Shown: positions 26,201 to 37,172 of the stretch, one piece after another
Position numbering within the stretch: the first letter of the stretch is position 1
How the letters are laid out: every line of letters begins with the position of its first letter
Source of the DNA: Ephydatia muelleri
Lineage: Eukaryota; Porifera; Demospongiae; Spongillida; Spongillidae
Assembly: GCA_013339895.1 (NCBI GenBank)
Contig: JABACO010000010.1
Span: 8,365,453 to 8,429,452 of the forward strand
Length of the DNA: 64,000 nucleotides
Direction of reading: 5' to 3'
Program-made: the position numbers and the translations under genes
Notes under the pieces: model-generated
The model's input: the letters and a program-made list of their open reading frames with translations, nothing else
The model's database searches: none
What the model was told of the DNA's origin: nothing

Positions 26201-29200
26201 GCCTTCTTCTTCTCTGGGTCGGCCTTGTAGGTGTCGCGTACAGAGGCCTTCTTCTTTTCAGGGTCGGCCTTGTAGCGCGCTCGGGCTTTAGCCTTGTTCT
26301 CTTGTGATAAAATATCTTCTCGTTTTTGGAGGTATTCCGCTCGTTGCTTAGATCTCTTCTTTTGATTACGCGAAGGCATTTTTGGAAAAACAACTTCACT
26401 AGCCAAAGTAAGTAACGACTAAATAGGAACACCAAATAAATTCAGTGCCTGTTGGAGTATTTATACTCCCTAAAATTATACATTTTATTAAGAACTTGCT
26501 AGAACTTGCTAGAACTTGCAACCAAATAAGGTATTTCTCGCTGTAGTTTCTTTCTAGATGTGATATGTGTCCAAATGACACGCTAGGATAACGTGCCGGT
26601 AAATTCTGATAAGATTGGTACTATTGTCGTTCTTTAAAACCGTTCGTAGCTCGAGTTATACCTTCCTAAGGAAGAAGAAGACGACGACGACGACGACGAC
26701 TATGAACAATTTTTTGGGGAATGGGCACGAGAAGCAGGTTCTTTGTTTGTCTGGAAGCGCATAGTTTAATGACATGAAACTAGCATGAAAACGTAGATCT
26801 TGGTGTTGTCGTTCGATTGCTGCAACGAGATAAGTGATCCGTTTCTCCGTTGTCCCTCCCGACACGATTTAAAAATTTTAATGACATTCATCATTCCTCA
26901 ATCAATCCTATATTGAACCTGCTGACGCAGGTTCAGATAACAAGTATTGAAATGAAATAATGAAATGCTTTATTATCTCCCCTCCCCTCTTGCACCTCCC
27001 CCAGCCTGCTCAACTAATATTTGTGCCAATGGACTGTGTGTGTCAAACTCAAGCAGATGCAATGGGGTGAATGACTGTGGAGATGGAAGTGATGAGGATG
27101 GCTGTGGTAAGATTGGAGCAGGGAAAGATACCTTGATGTTTAACAGGGCAAAATGTATATAATAATGGACGACATTTTGATTAGAGTCTTAAATTATTAA
27201 TAAAAATATGATGGCAAACCTTTTTGCCTAAATCAGTGCCATATTCCATGTAAAATCACAACTTTAACTACTTGTGCATATCAAATACATAATGACCTCA
27301 GTTGCAGTTGAGATTGATGTGCACCGAAAATATAGACAAAGTCACTGGCACATTGGTAGTCTGATTCAACATGTGTTACGCATACCTGTAAAGCCTCAAA
27401 ATGTTCAGAGGGGGATGTGGGCAATGGTACATGTCATAAACCAAGTCTTGCTCATCGATGTTCTTGTATTTGTAGATTTATCCTCCATTTTCTAATTTTC
27501 AGGATCTTGTGCACCCTGGCAGTTCAAGTGTCAAAGCGGTGATTGCACCTATGCAAATTGGGTCTGCGATTATTACAATGATTGTCCAGATCTCAGCGAT
27601 GAGTTTGGCTGTGGTATGTTCCATTCCACTATTTTATGCAGTGTGTGCTGCATGTCCTGCACCATGCCAAACCCACTTGTGTGCACACAAGTAGAAGCAA
27701 CAATGATGCTAAATTTAGTGTAAGGTTTGATGCATGCAAGGAAGTGGCATACCACTGCAATTTGTATTTTCCACTTTAATGCCCATTTGTACACAATAAA
27801 TGTATAACCATGATTAATTTAACTAGAGTACATTCTGCACAGTTAAGGATACATTGTTGAATAAGTAAATAATCACTTTTTTTTCTATTTAGGTTACTGC
27901 CGGGCCAATCAGTTTCATTGTGACTATTATGCCTGTCTCAATGCCTCTTTGGTCTGCAATGGAGCCGTTGACTGCTATGATGCAACAGATGAACTAGGAT
28001 GTTGTACGTAAAGGATGCAATCATTTACTCAAATTATTGAATTTTTTTAATGTGTCTTTTTCTAAGGCCTAAAGGATAAAGAAGTGAGCATGTCATTACA
28101 TTTTATTAGGACTTTACAAGTGTCATAGTAAAAAGCTATGTTATTTGATTGCATCCCTAAATTACATGCTTAAAGAACCTAAATACATACTGTAAAAGTT
28201 CCATTTTCACAGCCTGCCAAAATTTTGCTTGTGCCAATGGACTGTGTGTGTCAAACTCAAGCAGATGCAATGGACTGGATGAGTGTAGAGATGGAAGTGA
28301 TGAGGATGGCTGTGGTAAGCAGGGGGTAGTTGAGATGTCATGATCAATTTTAACCATATATGATCTTATTAATACCATATATGGTGAAAGTTGATAGTGA
28401 ATATCATCTCAAAAACCCATTCAGTAAGAATGGGGTAGGGGAAATCAAGACATAACATGTTTAAGGTTTTGGTGTGTCTTCAAACACATTAAACTGTGCT
28501 TGTAGCTCGTGAATGTTTTGTAGTATTTCGAAACTTTCAATAGTCACCACAATTTCATACATTTTTTAAATCTTTCTTAAAGGCCATTTTACATTTTCAT
28601 GATTATATGTTAAGTACAGACCAGCTGAAAAATGTTCAAATGTTTTCTATGCACGTTAGGTAATATTGCACATTTAACCTCATGTCCTTTGGATTTGAAG
28701 TTAAATATAACTGCTGATGTGGTAATTACAATCCTTACCACATGATGTACAGTAAAGCAGCACAAATGAGGGTAAAGCGTTATTTGGTTTTAATAATATG
28801 AATTAAAGCTATCACTGTCTGTCATCTTGCCTTATCTAAAAACTTTCCCATTATAATCACTCTAGTGGGCAACTTCTTTCGCATGCAAATGCTGTTTTGA
28901 TGTACGTTATCATGCACCAATAACCATCAAAATGTTCCATATTTTAGCAAGGCTCTGCGCATGTACAACATACCAATTTCAGCACTAGGCATACGATACA
29001 CCTGCGGCATATTGGCTTCAGTCTTGTGACTCATTATCTCATAAACTAACTTTCTTAGGCAACAACATGTGCAATATACATTATTTTCTGAGTAAGACAT
29101 ACAATAACATACTATAGCATACAATGAACAAAAATGAAAACAAATAGACAAATTCTTTCCAGGAATGTGGCCAAAGAAGCATCATTTTCAAATCCCAGTC

Positions 29201-32200
29201 CACTTCTCCAATTGGTGCATGACCCTCTAAGACATGACCCTCTAAGACATGACCCTCTAAGACATAAGCTAACTGCTCAACCCCAGCAACAGCAAGCCAC
29301 ACTTGAATGACAGGCCAGCTTGAGAAAGTGGTTAACTTCTTCATACAGTCACAAATAGGGGGAAGGTGCCTCTTCTGTCTTCTACTAATTTTTTGTACAC
29401 TCTTATTTTCTCTTGCGAGCTAGATTCAAGTATGACTTCAGGTGCTCAATGGCAGTGTGATGGGGGAGTCAGTGTCTACGACACGAACATCACGCAACAC
29501 CTACACCTGTGGTTGCCAAACAGGCAGATGCCCAAGTCAAGCCTTAGTCCTGGGATCATGTGTAGTGATAGTAGCTTCAGTTACTCCTGGCTCTTTGATG
29601 ACTTGGGGCCACACCTCTCCAATGCAGTGACAAATTTCATTGTGGCGCAGTATAACAAGCCCTCCTTTCTTATAGTCAAGGCATGTTAGAGAGTGAAATC
29701 AGCTCCAATATATTGCCTTCATCCCAATTTTTCCTTTCTTCAACCTGTTATTATAAATAAGATATTCACTGAAGTTAGAATGTACTTGAGAAGTGTCTCT
29801 GATACTGATATGCTGTCAAGGGGTGATCATGCACTACAATGGACGGTTGTAGGAAACAAAATGATGATGTTACAAATTCACTTATCACATGGCATTGCAC
29901 AATGTGATTGGACCATGTGCATTACATCATTCGTTTAAATTAAGAATTTTCTTTCGATTCAGGGAGCATGTTCATTTACCTTTGGGTCCATTACATTAAC
30001 TGTCTAATAACACAAGCCAAAGTCACTGGTCTTGTGTAGTTTCATGTTGTGAGAATAATTCCGAATAGTTGAATACAGTTCTACCACACAGCATTAATAA
30101 CCATCAAGTCCATTTCTAATGGGAGTTTCAATTTCAGAACTTGATTTCGCTTATTGGAATTCGAATGTATTGCAGTGCTTTAACCCATTTGCTGACATTA
30201 CCACCAGACATGATTACTGTCAATTCGTGTCTCTGTTAAGGGCGTTGCAGTGCAGACCAGTTTCAGTGCAAAAATAAAATGTGTACAAATGCAAATTATG
30301 TGTGCGACTACTACAATGACTGTGGTGACAACAGTGATGAATTTGGATGTGGTGAGTTTTTTTGGAGTTAATTAGTGTGCATTAATGATTTCCACACATG
30401 CAAGTAAAATTCAAACTCTACCTCTCCCGGTCAACAATAAAGCATGAGGGGAAGTGTACTGTATTTCCTCCGATTTGTGATAGGAAATAGTATTGGCTAC
30501 TTAAAAAATTTTCCACATGCATGTTCGCAAGGTACATAGAATTTAGTAATTGCATGGCAACTACAGCAGTGTACCATTACATCCAAGCCCAGATTACTCA
30601 TTAAACCCTACCTAAAAAGAAACTTATTCAACCCTTTTCATAGTCCCAAGTCAACTCATTAGTCCAAATTCCTCTGATGCTCTGAGGCTTTCTGTTATAA
30701 CAGAGATAGAGACTTTTTAGTTCTACTTTCAGGTTATTAAAAATTGTACTTTTTCTTCATTATTTGCAGGCTATTGCTCCCCATATCACTTTCGCTGTGA
30801 TTATTATGAGTGTATCAACTCTTCTTTGGCTTGCAATGGAATACAGGACTGCCCATACTCAAATGCTGATGAAGAAGGATGCAGTAAGCCATGTGTCGAG
30901 TACTTGGTGTGACATAGTACGTTGTGTTCTTGACATGCATGCGCTTTGTTTGAAGCACAATTGTTACAATATCTTTGAATACTGGGACCTCGATAATCCC
31001 TTTTACATGAGGGCTGGGGGCCCAATACTCTTACACCTAGTTAACCCACATGCACTGGTTTGTGTTATCTAGTCTAAAGCACAGCATACACATGCTTCCA
31101 ACCAACCCAATGGGCACTTAAAATTATTTGCTTCCTGCTTTGTGCAACCATGTTATATATTTCAAAATACATGAAGCATGCACATGTAAACTGCAAATCA
31201 TGAATTTACGCTAGTGGATTTCATTCTGCATTTGATGCTCATTGAGCACACTGTTGAGTTACAAATCTAATAGCCCCTCATATCAGTTGTATGAGAACAT
31301 CTATATTGATATGCTGGTAGTGTGCATTTTCCTAATCTGCAACAATTCACATATCCCTTTCAGACGTTTGATTATGCATGCCACACATCTACCCGGGTAA
31401 AAACAATCTGCAGCTACCAGAACACATTTACACCATCCTCAGCCTCAGGAAGGGGTCCCATGATATCGACACATATTGGGTACCCAGCTCATAATATCTG
31501 TAGGGGGGGGGGGGGGGGGGGGGGAGGGGCCTTTCCCTTTGGAGCAAGCTTTCTTTCTATCAGTACAGGTTCTATATCTATATTAATATCTTACTGCTTC
31601 GGTACTTTCTGGCCAGTAGAAACTTCTTTGAATTTATTTATCATCTCTTCACCACCAATGGTGCCCTGATGAAGGTTTCGAAAGGTATCCATGTGCAACT
31701 TGGCATGGTCCGAGCTGCTGTCCAAACGATACACAGCTAACACTTCTTCACAAGTCACACAGTACCTGTTCTCCGGTCCACTTTAGCACCATTACTACTT
31801 TATTCTCTTAAATGTGTAGCATGTAATGTATGGTCCAGAATACTGTACATTTAGTGAAGCACAGTACATGATTTACGTTTCTATAATGAAATGGTTACCA
31901 TACATGGATGTACAACAGTACACTATCTCCTGCCTAGGGAATGGCTAGCAAAAGCAATTACACATTCCGCCTAAAAGACCAATTTTAATTCCACCATGAT
32001 GTAAATGATTATTGCTACGTCATGGTGGGGGCTGAGTACAAGACTATAGTTGCTGAAGAGACCTGCATGACGTATATTTCCAAAAAAATAATAAAGTTGA
32101 GAATCAGTCAAAATACAAATGGGTTCGTGTGCATATGGTAATGCAACACCCAAATTGAAATCAGAAAATGTTTAATGTGTAATCAAAACAATATATACCT

Positions 32201-34633
32201 CATGGCAATGTATCATTCCTGTGCACAGCATGTACTGCACGTTTCTGCCCAAATGGAGTATGTCTCTCAGCATCCGGTATATGCAACCTTACCAATGATT
32301 GTGGAGATGGGAGCGATGAAGTTGGATGTGGTGAGTGATCAATCTGCATTCTATAATTCATCCCTAATGCCGGATGGATGCCAATAGAGATTTCTTATTA
32401 CGAATACAATGCATGTAGTGCTACTGTTTTTCGGCATGTTCAATTATACGTGCTCTTTCTCAGTATTGAGTCTCTTCCAATATTGAGTCTCCTTCCCAAG
32501 AGACATTACATGCTTGTTGCATATTGCATTTTTATTCTTTTACTGCAAGCATCAGTCACATTGCTGATGGGCAGCTGCACCATGCATTTGCTGTAATGTT
32601 CGTCTCCATTTTTTTTTTCAGGATCTTGCAATGCTACCCAGTTCCAGTGCCAGAATAGGCAGTGTGTGGATTTCTCCAGGGTGTGTGACCATGTGGCGGA
32701 CTGCAGTGACTACAGTGATGAATTTGGATGCGGTAAGATCATTGCCAGTGTTTTTCTTATATTTATTCAATAAGCACATCAATGCACTTTTAATTTGTGC
32801 ATTATACACTAACCCTACAGTTATGCCTGCTTCTGTAATGAGATTGATGAGTTCATCAGAAATGGATTGCTTGTACCATTTGAGAGCATAAAGCTTTTCG
32901 TTACATTTCTTTGCATTACCTTGCAGACATTATGATTGTGTATCATACTAGTGTGGTCATTTCCCCATCAGGTACTTGCTCCTCATCTCAATTTGAATGT
33001 CCCCTGTTCTCTGGTGATACATGCATCCCGTCAACAGCAGTATGCAATGGAGTAAGAGACTGCCCATACACCGGCTTTGATGAAAATATATGTGGTATGT
33101 TCAGCAATTCATAACCCAAAGTAACTGCATATGAATAAAACAGTGTTGCAATTGGATAAATAGTAGAAATCAGCATAACAACAGATTTAGTTTTGCAATG
33201 CATATACTGTGAATTGGTTTTATTTTATTGACTCTTTTCATCCCCCAGCCACCACTCCTACATCTGCCCCTACTACCCTGCCACCTACTAACACTAACTA
33301 CACACTGATTCAAGTGAAGCTGGATGGTGTAAATAACTGCACAGAGTGGAAGGTACAAACATACCCCAACTGACAATCTCTATGTCACTAGCTGAATCCA
33401 AATTGTACTCCTTTTTTGTTTTGGTTTCCTATTTTTTGTAGCTTTAAATGGCTTTCTAAGCACACTACTATTTTCTTTTTTTTTCCAGCTGTCAGGTACC
33501 ACTGATGCAGTTTCCTTACATGTGATTCAATACATCAATGCCTTCTGCTCCTGTGGAATCACAATTCGAATTGCTGGACTACTCTGTTTTGATGCTACAT
33601 CAATTACGCTTAGAGGAAGTGTGAGCAGCAACCTGGTTGGGTACTTGCAAAGCTGGATTACTAACACCAGAGCTATTAATATTTTCGGTGCGACACTATC
33701 AGTAGACCAGAACTGCCCAGTTCAAATCAGCTCTGTCCGTGACATGGGCTGCCCAACAGCTGTCACCACCACCAAACCAAGTACCACCACAACTGGGTCA
33801 GGACAGCAGGTGGCACTTGCAGACACGGTTGGCTCAGCAGCTGGTGCTATAGTGGGAGGCATCGTAGTAGGAGTTTGTATCACAATTTTCATCGTTGTGC
33901 TGATCTTTGCTCTAAGGAAGATGAAGAAGAGAACCATCACCACACCGGCTGTCCGCTTTGATAACAAGTCAGTGGAAATTATTACTGCATGCTAAAACAA
34001 GAAAAGGGGGCAGAGAGTGCAAATGGATGATGGGGAGGGGATATACTATCCATTTTATACTGCAATGTGCATTTGTATGCACAGTTAATGTCCAGTCATT
34101 TATGTGGATTCGGAGTTGCTTCACACTTTCCCCCTCCCGTTGACAATAGTGGTATGCACTGGCATGCTCTGCCTTTTTGTTGTGCTTCTCATGGCATAGC
34201 TGTTATTGGCATGCAGGATTGTATGTGTGTAGGTGATGGCAGGGGGAGGGGGGAGGGTTCTTTTAGAAGATAGATGGTGGCTCAATATAACTATGGTGTG
34301 CACCAATTTGGAGCACACAACCAAAGTTCCTGTCTCTCAAGCTTTGATCTAGGGAAGTTTCTTGAATGGGAAGGAGAGGAGAAGGAGGAGGAAGGGAATA
34401 TTTTTTTTACTTGATTTGTCTTGTAGAAAGGATTTCTGAATTTCAGGGTATTTTTTTTACTTAATTTCAATCCTATTACCTACAGGCCTTCTTTTGATCA
34501 GTGCAGTGTCGGTCTTGAGACAGATAGCAGCATTTCTAGCAAAGCCAACCCTTCATACGTGATTCACTCATTTCCAGATACTCCCCAAGCAGACACATAT
34601 GCTGCTGTGAGGTCTTTTCCAAATACCTCGTGA
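7198..34633 (+). CDS. LDLa-repeat single-pass receptor (23 LDLa modules)
   Basis: Predicted type I membrane protein of about 1106 aa. Exons: 7198-7249, 8033-8143, 8309-8428, 8809-8913, 9230-9340, 9983-10093, 10870-10971, 11385-11495, 12023-12133, 12778-12882, 13433-13543, 13778-13906, 16605-16706, 16807-16917, 17272-17382, 27005-27106, 27503-27613, 27893-28003, 28213-28314, 30241-30351, 30770-30883, 32229-32330, 32622-32732, 32972-33094, 33249-33352, 33489-33967, 34486-34633. All join in frame with GT-AG sites. Residues 1-17 are a signal peptide ([17 protein letters not shown]). Exons 2-24 each carry one six-cysteine LDL receptor class A module in symmetric phase 1-1. Then come a Thr/Pro linker, a membrane-proximal region of about 100 aa with several cysteines, a TM helix near 1015-1040 and a 66-residue tail with NPSY at 1079-1082. 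There are no EGF or YWTD propeller domains, so it is not a classical LRP. The modules suggest calcium-dependent ligand binding, and the tail suggests endocytosis. The family is certain, the ligand unknown. Confidence 0.88.
9455..9560. mobile_element. Short hairpin element (intron 5 of receptor)
   Basis: The left arm gatccaatcctggacccac...actgtgctaatttgaaa is mirrored by tttcaaattagcacagt...gtgggtccaggattgaac with a loop of about 20 bases. It is non-coding. Size and structure fit a MITE or foldback insertion. Confidence 0.7.
9571..9724. mobile_element. Near-perfect hairpin element next to the previous one
   Basis: The arms run from gtacacagcaaaaaaaagacgc to its complement at the right end, with only a few mismatches over about 70 bp per arm and a loop near 9646 (cattttg). 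It lies about 10 bp from the preceding hairpin. Confidence 0.75.
10157..10410 (-). mobile_element. Poly(A)-tailed retro-insertion candidate
   Basis: A T run of about 17 at 10161-10178 precedes sequence that is more GC-rich than the surrounding intron. Read on the minus strand, a GC-richer body ends in a poly(A) tail, as expected of a SINE or retrocopy. The body is not recognised. Confidence 0.35.
13978..14320. repeat. Cluster of short hairpins in receptor intron 12
   Basis: Several stem-loops follow each other: tgatattatcatatgggactgac / gtcccatatgatcaatatca, then ggactgactctgtcggtcc, then ggaccgactacctcggtcc. Between two of them, gagttcaaatctcatc resembles a tRNA T-arm, so a tRNA-derived SINE is possible but no full tRNA fold is seen. 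Confidence 0.45.
14550..16450 (-). pseudogene. Decayed non-LTR-type retroelement (RT and nuclease remnants)
   Basis: It lies antisense within receptor intron 12. Translating the minus strand from about 15950 down gives reverse-transcriptase-like blocks interrupted by stops: [30 protein letters not shown] (motif A with the catalytic Asp), and [17 protein letters not shown] near motif B. Near 15300-15080 a block [21 protein letters not shown] fits the region after RT, and near 14800-14690 a WWLGL...[11 protein letters not shown] block fits the Cys/His region before the nuclease. Many stops and frameshifts make it dead. It belongs with the other nuclease-type fragments in this window. Confidence 0.65.
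18396..20560. repeat. Long CA-rich tract with higher-order units
   Basis: About 2.1 kb of CA repeats broken by regular variants. A composite block, ggacacacaaaacacacgac ... atgacaaacacac ... catgaaatacacactagcac, recurs at about 19198, 19450, 19803 and 20034, so larger units were duplicated. The Cys/Val-rich and His/Thr-rich open frames here are artefacts. Confidence 0.85.
21399..21560. repeat. (GT)n microsatellite
   Basis: About 160 bp of GT repeats with rare TTTGTG interruptions, in the inner part of the giant palindrome. Confidence 0.95.
22240..22920. repeat. GT-rich tract, mirror of the CA tract
   Basis: Degenerate GT repeats with gtgtctgtg and gcatgtgtg variants. It is complementary in character to 18620-20560 but shorter, as expected if the two palindrome arms changed length independently. 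Confidence 0.85.
24338..24640. mobile_element. Hairpin MITE in receptor intron 15
   Basis: The left arm aaacaagtaaataaaaacat is mirrored by atgtttttatttacttgttt at the right end. Arms of about 130 bp are almost identical, around a short centre near 24490 (gtcacatttaggcagcgcac). It lies about 160 bp right of the giant palindrome. Confidence 0.85.
24739..25257 (-). CDS. Pro/Ala/Ser-repeat open frame, unknown
   Basis: A minus-strand frame starts [21 protein letters not shown], an acidic head of about 20 residues, and continues in imperfect repeats of about 13 aa (39 bp) of the type [13 protein letters not shown]. It runs through the poly(C) tract into glycines. Such repeats stay open in several frames, so openness is weak evidence. 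The acidic head next to a low-complexity array could be the first exon of a mobile-element or nested gene inside receptor intron 15, antisense to it. I recognise no domain. Confidence 0.25.
   Translation of the reverse strand: MAEEVGKEFFDDSEGEEVEEAHTSSFITTSAPASASPTTSSSAAPANASPTTTSSAAPASASPTTSSSAAPANASPTISSSAAPASASPTAAPTSASPTTMASSSAAPPPRVSPTTTSSAPPTASTSSAPATAPPNAAPAIGMAIPKAGGGGGGGGGKIINYIKTIIRTIFN
24787..24814. repeat. Poly(C) homopolymer
   Basis: A run of nearly 30 C. Length may be uncertain in the assembly. Read on the minus strand it adds a glycine run to the neighbouring open frame. Confidence 0.9.
25867..26406 (-). pseudogene. Basic 15-residue-repeat protein fragment, frameshifted
   Basis: The minus-strand frame opens [20 protein letters not shown] (an inner ATG is at 26379). 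It carries repeats of [15 protein letters not shown] and, after a one-base deficit near 26172, repeats of [15 protein letters not shown]; both units are 15 residues. Joined across the shift, the frame runs on to about 25867 with [20 protein letters not shown]. From memory, such Lys/Arg-rich arrays occur at the N-terminus of Helitron/PIF1-helicase-type element proteins in sponges, cnidarians and fish. No helicase is seen nearby. It is antisense within receptor intron 15. Confidence 0.45.
29213..29265. repeat. Three-copy 15-bp tandem repeat
   Basis: The unit gacatgaccctctaa is repeated about three times in receptor intron 19. Confidence 0.8.
29395..29700 (-). pseudogene. Retroelement nuclease-domain relic
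   Basis: The minus strand from about 29695 reads [20 protein letters not shown], then, after a gap, LPVWQPQV followed by a stop and [12 protein letters not shown]. The RHNE block followed by a DVRVVDTD block resembles the C-terminal endonuclease region of a retroelement group common in sponges and cnidarians. No RT lies next to it. Stops show it is inactive. It lies antisense in receptor intron 19. Confidence 0.5.
31502..31525. repeat. Poly(G) homopolymer
   Basis: A run of about 23 G in receptor intron 21. Such runs form quadruplexes and are often mis-sized in assemblies. Confidence 0.9.
33249..34633 (+). other. Receptor membrane-proximal, TM and tail exons; alternative end
   Basis: Exon 25 encodes a Thr/Pro linker ([12 protein letters not shown]). 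Exon 26 encodes the membrane-proximal cysteine region, a Thr-rich stalk, the TM ([16 protein letters not shown] onward) and a basic stop-transfer KMKKR. At 33968 a GTCAGT donor allows splicing to 34486, which adds 48 residues including NPSY and several S/T. If the intron is retained the frame stops at 33995 after SVEIITAC. Two C-termini, with and without the NPxY signal, are thus possible. Confidence 0.7.
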
Positions 34634-34873
34634 GCAAAATGTTGAGCTGTGTGCATCTGAGTGTTCAGCTGTATACAGGAATGCATCTAGGATTCAGCCT
34701 AGTGTGCATGCTGCATCCAGCTTTTAGTATTGTACACATTGTACTTGTTTTATCTCTCAATTTATACAGTTTAGGATAACTTTCTAAGGATGACATCAGC
34801 ATAAATTTCACAGTTAGACTCGTAAATTAAATGACACAAACGCAAAAAAAAAAAAAGTAAATGAATTAGAGTG

Positions 34874-34879
34874 AATAAA
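34874..34879 (+). terminator. Polyadenylation signal of the LDLa receptor
   Basis: AATAAA lies about 240 bp after the receptor stop codon, followed by a T-rich stretch (ttattttatttttaat). It is the best candidate 3' end for the gene. Confidence 0.5.
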
Positions 34880-34899
34880 CTTTATTTTATTTTTAATAC

Positions 34900-37172
34900 T
34901 CTTCGGACTATAAAAGGTAGAAGAATTGTGACCCTATCATTTTTTATGGGACAGTGTCCAGCAGAACTACACTAGTGGGGCTTTTCAAATTTTCCAGGAC
35001 AAGCAAAAAAGAGCAATGCTCGCATTGAAATGTATGGCTAATGAAAATGCAGGATGGTCCGATTTTTGATGTGTAAGTATAATTTGATAGAGGAACATTC
35101 CAGTTCACAGAAAATTTAAACTACCTACTACCGCACTGTGCAGGACACCCCATATACATATACAAGCATCTTTCGAATAATCTATTTGCATTTCAAATAA
35201 GAAATGGTCATTTTTTATAAGCTAATGATATTATATCCCTTTTGTTCACTACTTCTACACACACACATGCACACACTCACACACATACACACATGCATAA
35301 TTTGCACCACAGGCTCAGTACATATGAAAGTCACACCAGTTCAGACACTGCTCGGCTTGCTAAATCTGATGCATTGAGCACAACTGGTCTCTGAAAAGAT
35401 GGACTTAATGCCAAATGCTGCCTTATACTTCTGCAGTCCTAGTGTTGTAGCATGGTAGTATAGTTAGTCATACTCTGTTCCACATGTATTAGTATAAAAG
35501 TAAATGTATGACAATGGTTTATAATCTTTTGAATCCCAATGTTTACTTCTTTTTACCAAGCATGTTTCGAAGTACTAGAACAGATACTTAAATCTTATGG
35601 CACACTCTTAACCTCCTATCAGCACCTCTGTCTGATGATGATCAATAATCGATATGCGTTCACATGCATTGGAGCTGTGTACTATTTTAATTTTGCCGGG
35701 ACAGAAGAAGTGGTGCATCCTGCTACAGCCGTGTGGACTGCAACAGCAACACAGCTTGATAAAGCATCAGGGAGCTGTATATATCTTCATGATCAGGATC
35801 AGCTTCTGTTCTGCCAAATCTAGGTCCTCTGTTTGCCCACTGTGGATCATTTTCTTCATCTTCACACAGTCACTACTGCAATACATGTAGGCCACGTCTT
35901 CTGCCACTTTTCTCCTCATTCCCTCACACTGATGATAACACTTGTTCAAGCAACAGCAGCATCCTTAGCACATATTTTAACATGAATAGAATAGATTATA
36001 GAGTAGAGGGATTGGCATGGATTAATGTTCCTTTATCGTCGAAATATGAATAATAATGAAGTAGAATATGATGTATTTCCTCATGTGTAGTGGACATTTG
36101 CCATTGCGAGCTATCCAATTTCTTCTTGCGGGTTGTTATGTGGCTCAGACTATACCAATGTTTGCTCATCTGCGTGAAAAAAGCTAGTCTGGGGACCCGA
36201 TTGATAGGTTGCACTAATACGCTTCAATGCAAAATGTAGCATTAAATCAACCACTAGGTACTCAGTGGCCATTTGATTCAATGTAGGAACAAGTCTTCTA
36301 TACAAAGCACAACAAAAACTCCTAAAACTGAGGTTTTTACGTATTTACACAAGACACCATCTTACTATGGAGGTATTTGAGATGATATAGACACGCAAAA
36401 GGAGCAAATATAAACGGGTTCATTCAACATATTTCAAACTTGTGCACATAACATTGACTAACTCAGGTTTTTAAATGCAACTACCGATTTTTAAAATGTT
36501 GCAAAAGTACAATGCTGATTTTTTTAAAAAAGATGAAGCTTTAAAAGCACATAGACCTCAATCCTACCTCGTTAGCAATCAGACCAAAAATACAGCTTCC
36601 AAAGTCCAAGGGATAACCAAAAGGTGAGCCCACCGTGATCTGATTAAAAGATGTTATCCATCCCAACGATGACATTATATAGAGAGCACATGATTTTTTG
36701 TCAATCCCTCTACATGTATGTATTAGGAGGTATGGGTGATAGGGTGTGTAGTATGTGTGTGAGCATGTGTGTGTATGTGTGTGTGTGTGTGTGTGTGAGC
36801 CCTGTTATATTATTCATACACTGGTTTTATTTGTGACGTGTAAGAATGCATTCTAGGCACTCTACAATTCATATGATATTGAAATATTTGTAGCTTCGCT
36901 AACAACGACTGGCATTCCTTCCTTTCGAAGCAATATGATATTTTATGTGTTTTTATTTTAACTCTAAACAAAGGGTCCCCAATTCTATCTAAATTTAGGT
37001 ACAAGGGATCTCTAATTCCACATAGAACCGGGAACATTATGTAAATGCATCATTTTTGGCCACTGCAGGATGACAGGCTACCGTGTCCTTTGATTTGAAT
37101 CACAATAATTTTCCTGTATCTAAAATTGACACTTAAATGGATTGCCCATGTATCCACTTTACAAGTTCTTCA
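34900..37172. other. Intergenic, convergent 3' ends
   Basis: It lies between the 3' end of the LDLa receptor (+) and the stop codon of POLR3F (-). No coding exon is recognised. Small CA and GT runs occur at 35260-35295 and 36750-36798. The minus-strand 3'UTR of POLR3F presumably occupies the right side. Confidence 0.4.

Larger units (their letters stand above)
8033..33094 (+). repeat. Seven A-B-C LDLa exon triplets plus a final A-B
   Basis: The 23 LDLa exons fall into three types in perfect rotation. Type A is usually 111 nt and ends like [12 protein letters not shown]. Type B carries CIN(S/T)SLVCNG and ends like [11 protein letters not shown]. Type C is 102-105 nt, starts one or two residues after the splice site, and reads [13 protein letters not shown] then DGSDEDGC. 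Exons 2, 5, 8, 11, 14, 17, 20 and 23 are A. Exons 3, 6, 9, 12, 15, 18, 21 and 24 are B. Exons 4, 7, 10, 13, 16, 19 and 22 are C. The array therefore grew by copying three-exon blocks. Confidence 0.85.

Noticed and set aside
29366..29689. Plus-strand open frame of 107 codons
   Set aside because: It is the shadow of the minus-strand retroelement nuclease relic.
35539..35950. Overlapping frames with several Cys, possibly a zinc-binding exon
   Set aside because: Interrupted by stops, without clear splice sites or a known Cys pattern.
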